Source: an uncultured Spirochaetaceae bacterium (GTDB lineage Bacteria > Spirochaetota > Spirochaetia > Sphaerochaetales > Sphaerochaetaceae). From it: DNA of 64,000 bases. The position numbers and the translations under genes were made by a program. Every line of letters starts with the position of its first letter. Position 1 is the stretch's first letter. This document shows, one piece after another, positions 58,780 to 64,000 of this stretch. Where the stretch lies: assembly GCA_944390015.1 (NCBI GenBank), contig CALXOL010000009.1, positions 1 to 64,000 on the forward strand, written 5' to 3'. The notes under the pieces are model-generated. The model ran no database searches. It was not told where the DNA came from and saw only the letters and a list, made by a program, of their open reading frames with translations.

Positions 58780-59508
58780 GTGTCGAGACCAAAGAGAGTC
58801 AGAAGCATCTCGGATGAGCCGGATTTCACATCGTTTTCTCCTGATGGGACAAAAGCGATGGGGTCTGTGGTGTTACATCTGGATGAATGGGAATGCATTA
58901 AGAACATGGATCTCAATGGGCTTTCGCATGCCCAGTGTGCCTCCCTTATGGGACTTTCAAGACCAAGTGTGAGCGCAATCTATGCCCAGGCACGCAGGAA
59001 GATCGCAGATGCGATAGTCAATGGAAAGAAGCTGAGCATAAGCGGTGGTGATTGCAGACTTTGCACTTCATTTTCAGACTGTGGAAAACTGGATATAAAC
59101 GAGAAAGGAGAGAAAGTAATGAGAATAGCGGTTACTTATGATAATGGTGATGTGTTCCAGCATTTTGGGCACACCGAGTATTTCAAGATCTATGATGTTG
59201 AAGATGGAAAAGTCGTAAAGGCTGAGGTAGTCAGCACGAACGGACAGGGACATGGGGCTCTGGCAACTCTTCTTTCTTCCTCTGCGATAGACACTTTGAT
59301 CTGTGGTGGTATCGGGATGGGTGCAAAGAATGCACTCTCTGAGGTTGGCATAACACTCCTATCCGGTGTGAGCGGAAACACTGATGATGCGGTTGCCGCA
59401 TATCTTGATGGAACTCTCGTTGCATCAGCTGATGCTAACTGTGACCATCATGATCATCACCATGGCCTCTCTCATGGTTGCGGCGGTAACTGTCATTGCC
59501 ACGGCTAA
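58780..59508 (+). CDS. DUF134 helix-turn-helix protein fused to NifX/NifB-type FeMo-cofactor domain
   Basis: 242 residues from GTG 58780 (GGAGG upstream). Residues 1-105: DUF134, a winged/HTH family: MSRPKRVRSISDEPDF, LDEWECIKNMDLNGLSHAQCASLMGLSRPSVSAIYAQARRKIADAI, with a Cys pair CRLC. Residues 114-242: dinitrogenase iron-molybdenum cofactor (NifX/NafY-like) domain MRIAVTYDNGDVFQHFGHTEYF, LICGGIGMGAKNAL, and a His/Cys-rich tail (HHDHHHGLSHGCGGNCHCHG) able to bind metals. Nitrogenase genes are absent, and this family also occurs in non-fixers, with unknown metal- or cluster-related roles. An internal ribosome site and ATG lie at the joint. Confidence 0.82.
   Translation: MSRPKRVRSISDEPDFTSFSPDGTKAMGSVVLHLDEWECIKNMDLNGLSHAQCASLMGLSRPSVSAIYAQARRKIADAIVNGKKLSISGGDCRLCTSFSDCGKLDINEKGEKVMRIAVTYDNGDVFQHFGHTEYFKIYDVEDGKVVKAEVVSTNGQGHGALATLLSSSAIDTLICGGIGMGAKNALSEVGITLLSGVSGNTDDAVAAYLDGTLVASADANCDHHDHHHGLSHGCGGNCHCHG
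59119..59508 (+). CDS. internal in-frame start giving free NifX-like protein
   Basis: In-frame ATG at codon 114 of the fusion, preceded by AAAGGAG with eight bases spacing. It begins exactly at the NifX-like domain (MRIAVTYDNGD). The short linker DINEKGEKV is the translation of what looks like a former intergenic ribosome site. Probable alternative product of 129 residues; not shown experimentally. Confidence 0.55.
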   Translation: MRIAVTYDNGDVFQHFGHTEYFKIYDVEDGKVVKAEVVSTNGQGHGALATLLSSSAIDTLICGGIGMGAKNALSEVGITLLSGVSGNTDDAVAAYLDGTLVASADANCDHHDHHHGLSHGCGGNCHCHG

Positions 59509-59588
59509 GTGGTAGAATTTGTCTTTTCCTTGCACTGCCGGTCTTTTTTCTGACAAGGCAGACATGTACAATACAGGTGGAGGAAAAA

Positions 59589-60194
59589 ATGAAAAAACTG
59601 TTTTCACTTTGTCTTTTGCTCTGTCTTGTCATGTCCCTTCCTCTTTTTGCTGAGGATGTCGCATATGATGCGCAGGCGCTCGATTTCATCGAGGAGAATA
59701 TTGAGGAGGCCTTCATTACAGGAAAGACTTCCTATTTAATCGAAGGTAGGATGGTAAGTGAGCCGACCGATGTGTACAATCATCTTGAGCTTGTCTCTTA
59801 CCATGTTGAGTCAGATGGAGAGTCTGTAATCCTTACTGGCACCGTAGGGGAGGAATGGGTTACCCCAGTTTCTAAAGTCCTTAAAACTTATACTAGGGAG
59901 GATGGTAGCGCTCTCTCTGCTGATGATTTTACAGATAATCTTGGAAAGAAGGTTACTCTTAAGACAAAAGGCGAGGAGGGGACGAATTTCGCACTCAGAG
60001 TTCCATCCGATACTGTAGTAAGGGTTGAGACCGCATGGGGAGATGTGCTCTATACAAATGCCTCTGATGCCCCTCATGGTGATGGTGATTACCTTGTCTG
60101 CAATAATGTGGATGGAAGTGCGGATCTCTCTGATGTCTGGGTCGTCAATGGTGAGATTTTTCCTAAGACCTATGATATGACATACGCGCTTTGA
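59589..60194 (+). CDS. secreted protein of unknown function
   Basis: 201 residues. Signal peptide MKKLFSLCLLLCLVMSLPLFA followed by EDVAYDAQALDFIEENIEEAF. The mature part alternates strand-like segments (ESVILTGTVGEEWVTPVSKVL, KKVTLKTKGEEGTNFALRVPSD, DGDYLVCNNVDGSADLSDVWVVNGEIFPKTY); no cysteine pair or enzyme motif stands out. ATG 59589 follows GGTGGAGG; TACAAT lies further upstream as a -10. Probably periplasmic. Not a recognised family. Confidence 0.7.
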   Translation: MKKLFSLCLLLCLVMSLPLFAEDVAYDAQALDFIEENIEEAFITGKTSYLIEGRMVSEPTDVYNHLELVSYHVESDGESVILTGTVGEEWVTPVSKVLKTYTREDGSALSADDFTDNLGKKVTLKTKGEEGTNFALRVPSDTVVRVETAWGDVLYTNASDAPHGDGDYLVCNNVDGSADLSDVWVVNGEIFPKTYDMTYAL

Positions 60195-60226
60195 ATACTT
60201 CTTTTTACGATGTGACATTTCTGCTT

Positions 60227-60254
60227 GCAATAATGGAAAACTATTGCTTTCTTT
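60227..60254 (+). terminator. weak Rho-independent terminator
   Basis: GCAATA (60227-60232) pairs with TATTGC (60242-60247), 9-nt loop, followed by TTTCTTT. Short stem, so moderate support. Confidence 0.4.
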
Positions 60255-60282
60255 AGTATCATAGGATTTCGTGGAGGCGGGA

Positions 60283-61455
60283 ATGTCACTCTCTTCTTTT
60301 CTTAATATCAAAGACGGCAATAAATCCCTTGTTTATAGGATTTATTATATATTTCTCTGTTCTGGTGCGATGAGTACCCTTCTTGGTGCGATGCTTCCTG
60401 CGATGCAGGCGGAGTATTCTATGAGTTATGCCCTACGCGGTTATGTGCTCTCCTCACACCAGATTGGAAACTTCTTCGCTGTTTTCCTCTCCGGATTCAT
60501 CCCATATGCAATCGGGAGGAAAAAGAGTACTCTTATCCTGGGGTCTCTAATAGTCCTAGGTCTTCTGCTCATGACTGCAACGGGCAATCCATTTATCCTG
60601 ATAGTGGCTTTCGCATTCACAGGTATGGGACGTGGTACGCTTAGCAATATCACGAACGTCGTGGTCTCGGAGAACACGGGTAATAAGGCCGCTGGGCTTA
60701 ACATACTTCACGCATCATTCGCAATCGGAGCGTTCATCTCTCCTTTTGTCGCGGTATTTGCAACTGCTATCGAGTGGAGGATAGCCGCATGGGTCTTTGC
60801 CTTCCTTATGCTTACCGCCCTCATTTTTGTTGGAGGAAGCACTCTTTCAAACACTCCAATGAAGAAGGAGAAGACGAGCTCAGAGATTCCGTTCCAGAAG
60901 AGCTTCTCTTTCTGGCTTAATACGTTCATCATGTTCTTCTATCTTGCAGGGGAGGCCTCCCTTACAGGATGGCTTGTGACTTACTTTAATGATACGGGGC
61001 TTATGAGTACATCACTCTCGCAGAGCATGCAGTCATTCTTATGGGTGATGATACTCCTGGGCAGACTCTGTTGCGCCTCCCTTTCATCAAAGATGGATAA
61101 GAGCGTTCTCATTCTTGCAATGGGAGCTATGATGACTCTTTGCTTTGTACTTATGATCAGCGCTCAGTCAACTGCGTTGGTAGTCATCGGCCTTCTTGGT
61201 CTTGGTTTCTCCATGAGCGGAATCTATCCTACGACGCTCTCAACAATGGACAGCCGCTACAATAGTTCCACTGTCGCAACTGGTACGTGCATAGCCACTG
61301 CAACGGTCGGTGGCATCCTTATGCCTATAATCATCGGAGAAGTGGCTGAGGTAAGCGGAATAAGAGGAGGGGTTGCGACAATCTCTGTGGCTTTGGCCAT
61401 AATGGTTATCCTAATGGTGATTAAGCTTATCAGGAGCAGGAGAAATCTTCTCTGA
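60283..61455 (+). CDS. MFS transporter
   Basis: 390-residue major facilitator with about twelve helices. AMLPAMQAEYSMSYALRGYVLSSHQIGN, then FIPYAIGRKKSTLILG (motif-A-like loop between helices 2 and 3), GMGRGTLSNITN and the second-half LGRLCCASLSSKMDKS and LGFSMSGIYPTTLS. This resembles the FHS/FucP-like sugar-porter branch. ATG 60283 is chosen since GGAGG lies upstream; GTG 60271 is before it. The next gene is a sugar kinase, so a carbohydrate substrate is plausible. Confidence 0.85.
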   Translation: MSLSSFLNIKDGNKSLVYRIYYIFLCSGAMSTLLGAMLPAMQAEYSMSYALRGYVLSSHQIGNFFAVFLSGFIPYAIGRKKSTLILGSLIVLGLLLMTATGNPFILIVAFAFTGMGRGTLSNITNVVVSENTGNKAAGLNILHASFAIGAFISPFVAVFATAIEWRIAAWVFAFLMLTALIFVGGSTLSNTPMKKEKTSSEIPFQKSFSFWLNTFIMFFYLAGEASLTGWLVTYFNDTGLMSTSLSQSMQSFLWVMILLGRLCCASLSSKMDKSVLILAMGAMMTLCFVLMISAQSTALVVIGLLGLGFSMSGIYPTTLSTMDSRYNSSTVATGTCIATATVGGILMPIIIGEVAEVSGIRGGVATISVALAIMVILMVIKLIRSRRNLL

Positions 61456-61508
61456 CTGTGTTTTTTCTTTTGAGATTTCTTTTTTCCTTTACAGATGAGT
61501 AATTTGTA

Positions 61509-62888
61509 ATGGAAAATAGAGTTATGAAGTATTTGGCATTTGATATTGGAGCAAGAGAGGTTAAGTACGCTCTTGCAGAAAGAGTAGGCAATCATCTTGG
61601 CCTTACCAAGGTTCAGTCGTTCAGGAACAATGTGAAAAAGGAAGGGGCTCATCTTCTCTGGGAATTGGATGGGATCTTCTCCTCTGTTTTGAATGCTATA
61701 AGGGAAAGCGGACCGGTGGATTCTATCCTGATAGATTCATTTGCTTCCGACTATGTCCTTCTCGATGAGAGGGATGATGTCATAGGTGGGGCTGTCAGCT
61801 ATCTTGATGAGCGGACTGAGCGTATTACCGAGCTACCGAATGAGGCATGGATTTTCAATCGCACCGGTTTCCATAGCAGGCGTAATTCCACTCTCTACCA
61901 GCTCCTTGCTCAGAAAGAGGAGGAGAGTGAGCTTTTGGAGAGGGCGGTAAGTCTGCTTTTCCTCCCTGATTATTTTAATTTCCTCCTTACCGGGGTAAAA
62001 AAGACCAGTCTATCAATGGCGGCTACGAGCTCCCTGGTTAATGCTGAGAGCCTTGACTGGGATGATGAGATGATTTCAGAGCTTGGCTTGAAGAGAAGCA
62101 TGTTTCCTCCAATTGCACAGGATGGAGAGACACTTGGAATGCTCTCTGAGAAAATAGAGAAGGAGGTTGGCTTCTCCTCTTCTGTTATCGTCTCAGCTCA
62201 TGATACAAGCCTTGCATACATGGCATCAGAGCTTGATGATGATACCATCATGCTCTCAGTGGGTGGCTTTGCCAGATTGGGTACATATGTTTCCGGCTAT
62301 AATCTCTCAGATGAGGTCATGCACGGTAATTATACCAATTCAGTCGCACCAGGGGGAAGGTGCACAATCACGAAGTACCTTATGGGTACGATGCTGATTC
62401 AGCGCCTCAAGGAAGGTATGAAGGAAGGAACCAGCTATGACGAGATCATGAGGAAGGCAAGAGCGATTCACTATCCTGATGAGATTGACATAGGGGCTCT
62501 GGAGTATGAGCACTCTGATGTGCTTGAGAGCATCAACAGGTGTTTAGAGAAGAAAGGATTGGAAAGTATTGAGGATCTCTTCGAGGCATCATCCTTGGTT
62601 TATTCGAGTCTTGCCGCTTATTACGAGAAGGAGATAGAGGCAATGGAGGAGGTGCTTTCTAGGAGATTCTCCAGGATTTTCCTCGTAGGAGGTGCGTCAA
62701 AAGACCTTTATCTTGCTCTTCTTTTGGCACTCAAGAGCAAAAGAGAAGTCATTACAGGTCCAGTTGATGCTGCACTAAGCGGTAATCTGATCTTTCAGAT
62801 GATCCAGAGTAAAGAGGTCGATGAAGAAGAAAAGGATGCTCTTATAAAGAAGGCTCTTGGAAGGATGACAATTAAACGGATGGATTAA
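61509..62888 (+). CDS. FGGY-family sugar kinase, rhamnulokinase-like
   Basis: 459-residue ASKHA kinase. MKYLAFDIGAREVKYALAE carries the phosphate-1 loop; SILIDSFASDYVLLDERDDVIGGAVSYLDERT, FNRTGFHSRRNSTLYQLLA and LLFLPDYFNFLLTGVKKTS resemble RhaB-type members; SAHDTSLAYMA contains the catalytic-aspartate region, and IFLVGGASKDLYLALLLA the C-terminal GG motif. No clear Shine-Dalgarno exists for ATG 61509 or for ATG 61524, either of which could be used. Convergent with the hydrolase (4-bp tail overlap). Probably phosphorylates the sugar taken up by the adjacent MFS carrier. Confidence 0.8.
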   Translation: MENRVMKYLAFDIGAREVKYALAERVGNHLGLTKVQSFRNNVKKEGAHLLWELDGIFSSVLNAIRESGPVDSILIDSFASDYVLLDERDDVIGGAVSYLDERTERITELPNEAWIFNRTGFHSRRNSTLYQLLAQKEEESELLERAVSLLFLPDYFNFLLTGVKKTSLSMAATSSLVNAESLDWDDEMISELGLKRSMFPPIAQDGETLGMLSEKIEKEVGFSSSVIVSAHDTSLAYMASELDDDTIMLSVGGFARLGTYVSGYNLSDEVMHGNYTNSVAPGGRCTITKYLMGTMLIQRLKEGMKEGTSYDEIMRKARAIHYPDEIDIGALEYEHSDVLESINRCLEKKGLESIEDLFEASSLVYSSLAAYYEKEIEAMEEVLSRRFSRIFLVGGASKDLYLALLLALKSKREVITGPVDAALSGNLIFQMIQSKEVDEEEKDALIKKALGRMTIKRMD

Positions 62889-63808
62889 GCTTTCATATGC
62901 TTTTCAATAAACGAAAGGCATTTCGATGTGTATTCATCCGCATATTTGGTTATGCTCATAGCATGAGCAACACCATTTGTTATCCACAACTCTTTTGAGC
63001 ACCTTGCTTTCTCATAACATGTATTTACCATCCATGTAGGTACGAACATATCCTCATCCCCGTGTATGAAAAGCATGGGGATGTGTGTTTTTGCAACCTC
63101 TGAGGATGGCACGACGTCTGCAAATGAGAATTTTAGGCGTATGCGGCACCAGAGGTTGACGATGTCAAGAATTGGATGGGCAGGCAGATGAAACATATCT
63201 TTAAGTTGGCATTTGAACTCATCGTAGACGCTGGAGTAACCGCAGTCCTCGATTATTGCGACGACGGAAGATGGATTTCTGCCGCTTGCCATCATAACGG
63301 TCGCACCTCCCATTGATACCCCGTGCAGCGCTATCTGGGCATTCTCATCCTGCCCTTTGATGTAAGAGACCCATCTAATGAGATCATCAGACTCCCAAAG
63401 CCCCATGCTGAGCCATTTCCCTTCACTTTTACCGTGACCGCGTACATCCGGGATCAGCACGTTGTAACCCTTATTTGCCATGAAGCGGTAGAGTATGCCG
63501 TTGTTTGTCGCTCCCCCTTTATATCCATGTACCGTGATAAGGTATTTATGCGATGAAGAGGAGAAGAGGTAAGCGTGCAGATTCATTGTATCAGCACTTT
63601 TTATATATACGTCACTGCATTTCTCTTCGAGGAATCTCCTGTTCTCCTCTTCCTCTGCAAGATACTGCTTGCTGACAGAGTCATCGGTGAGTTTATTCGA
63701 GTTGTCATAGCTTGTGGAGAGTGCGAAGCGTAAAAAGAATTCCCCTATGGCTATCGATAGGAGAGCGATGGCCAGAATTACTGCAAGTATTATCAAGATT
63801 ATCGTCAT
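62885..63808 (-). CDS. membrane-anchored alpha/beta hydrolase
   Basis: 307 residues from ATG 63808, with an N-terminal signal anchor (MTIILIILAVILAIALLSIA) and a serine hydrolase fold: YLITVHGYKGG oxyanion region, DVRGHGKSEG, nucleophile elbow GVSMGGATVMMAS (G-x-S-x-G), catalytic Asp in LFIHGDEDMFVP and His in NGVAHAMS. Similar to the YqiK/BAAT-like or 'cinnamoyl ester hydrolase-like' peptidase S9/S15-type hydrolases. The longer frame from 63856 lacks a ribosome site and runs into the promoter of the divergent Fur gene. Substrate unknown. Confidence 0.8.
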   Translation of the reverse strand: MTIILIILAVILAIALLSIAIGEFFLRFALSTSYDNSNKLTDDSVSKQYLAEEEENRRFLEEKCSDVYIKSADTMNLHAYLFSSSSHKYLITVHGYKGGATNNGILYRFMANKGYNVLIPDVRGHGKSEGKWLSMGLWESDDLIRWVSYIKGQDENAQIALHGVSMGGATVMMASGRNPSSVVAIIEDCGYSSVYDEFKCQLKDMFHLPAHPILDIVNLWCRIRLKFSFADVVPSSEVAKTHIPMLFIHGDEDMFVPTWMVNTCYEKARCSKELWITNGVAHAMSITKYADEYTSKCLSFIEKHMKA

Positions 63809-63857
63809 ATCAGGATAGTACCTTTTTCTTTCTAAAAGGTTAATAGCGAATGGCATC

Positions 63858-63885
63858 TTGACTTAAAACCAAATCTGAGAATAAT
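63858..63885 (+). promoter_or_regulatory. promoter of the Fur-family gene
   Basis: TTGACT (63858-63863), 16-bp spacer, AATAAT (63880-63885). The -10 lies inside the Fur-like box and ten bases before the GTG start; no Shine-Dalgarno is present. Confidence 0.5.
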
Positions 63886-63890
63886 TCTCA
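63876..63890. promoter_or_regulatory. Fur/PerR/Zur-type operator, perfect 7-1-7
   Basis: TGAGAAT-A-ATTCTCA, a perfect 7-1-7 inverted repeat of the kind bound by Fur-superfamily dimers, overlapping the -10 of the Fur-family gene. Autoregulation is likely, and the divergent hydrolase may also be affected. Confidence 0.8.
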
Positions 63891-63894
63891 ATTT

Positions 63895-64000
63895 GTGAAA
63901 GAGTACAATACCAGACAGAAAGAACTCATACTGTGTTTTCTCAGAGAACATAACCATGACAGCTATACAGCCAGTCAGCTCAGCACACTACTTCCAGATG
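63895..64000 (+). CDS. Fur-family transcriptional regulator, 5' part (cut by window end)
   Basis: GTG-started frame with 35 codons visible: VKEYNTRQKELILCFLREHN, then HDSYTASQLSTLLPD. This is the start of the winged helix of Fur/PerR/Zur proteins (T-x-Q-R/K-x-x-I-L-x-x-L, then the S/T-A recognition region). The metal-binding part lies outside the window, so Fur, Zur and PerR cannot be distinguished. The perfect Fur-type box just upstream supports the call and autoregulation. Confidence 0.75.
   Translation, partial: MKEYNTRQKELILCFLREHNHDSYTASQLSTLLPD

Noticed and set aside
58780-59508. Nitrogen-fixation function for the NifX-like domain
   Set aside because: No nitrogenase or other nif genes are present, and the family is common in non-fixing anaerobes.
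1-64000. CRISPR arrays, tRNA and rRNA genes
   Set aside because: No regularly spaced direct repeats, cloverleaf-like T-loop signatures or rRNA-like stretches were noticed on reading; a dedicated scan was not possible.

Overview
The window looks like a chromosomal segment of a spirochaete (Spirochaetota, probably a Treponema- or Sphaerochaeta-like, host- or sediment-associated fermenter). The grounds are Sec signal peptides ending in the FAGGSAE/FAGGTSE style typical of solute-binding proteins of that phylum, two BMP-type nucleoside/sugar ABC importers, two AAA-ATPase_like/PDDEXK_9 proteins (a family often expanded in spirochaetes), a set of signal-peptide-bearing putative outer-membrane barrels, and butyrate kinase. 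The genus is inference. By eye, about 1-41 kb is AT-rich and carries decayed genes, an IS remnant and conflict-type genes. About 41.3-64 kb is less AT-rich, tightly packed and looks more like core genome.

Layout. 0-1.7 kb: truncated acyltransferase with a G9 tract, then decayed DNA. 1.7-11.7 kb: a nucleoside-catabolism locus: MtnA-like sugar-1-phosphate isomerase divergent from deoR-type regulator, Gfo/Idh/MocA and SDR oxidoreductases, BMP binding protein, ABC ATPase, two permeases, class II aldolase and purine nucleoside phosphorylase. 11.7-17.5 kb: IS3-family remnant, a frameshifted TPR membrane protein, and an nSTAND-type NTPase. 17.5-28.1 kb: ROK regulator and a polyol/sugar operon (zinc dehydrogenase, family-1 binding protein, two permeases, two FAD oxidoreductases, FGGY kinase). 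28.4-29 kb: DUF4160/DUF2442 pair. 29-30.5 kb: decayed DNA. 30.5-41 kb: conflict island with two AAA-ATPase/PDDEXK proteins, a SWIM zinc-finger protein, DUF6429, a TOTE-like primase-helicase, and an AAA15 ATPase + TOPRIM pair. 41.3-50.4 kb: UPF0303, LacI regulator, Gfo/Idh/MocA, four putative outer-membrane barrels, MATE exporter, butyrate kinase. 50.5-55.5 kb: a second BMP-type importer. 55.8-59.5 kb: copper ATPase with fused CopZ, CsoR, and a DUF134-NifX fusion. 59.5-64 kb: secreted protein, MFS carrier, FGGY kinase, alpha/beta hydrolase, and the start of a Fur-family gene behind a perfect Fur-like box.

How the genes work together. The 1.7-11.7 kb set reads as one pathway: nucleoside import, phosphorolysis to a (deoxy)ribose 1-phosphate, isomerisation to the ketose 1-phosphate, and aldol cleavage to DHAP plus a short aldehyde. 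That is a dihydroxyacetone-phosphate shunt with its own importer and regulator. The 18.9-28.1 kb operon imports a sugar or polyol through a transporter lacking its own ATPase, oxidises it and phosphorylates it, probably under ROK control at repeated ACTT-AAGT operators. The copper locus is autoregulated through a CsoR operator.

Recurring sequence-level signals are perfect stem-loops next to each solute-binding-protein gene, several genes whose -10 element lies 4-7 nt before the start codon with no Shine-Dalgarno (leaderless candidates), and two neighbouring fusion proteins that keep an intact internal ribosome-binding site and in-frame ATG at the domain joint. No tRNA, rRNA or CRISPR array was seen.
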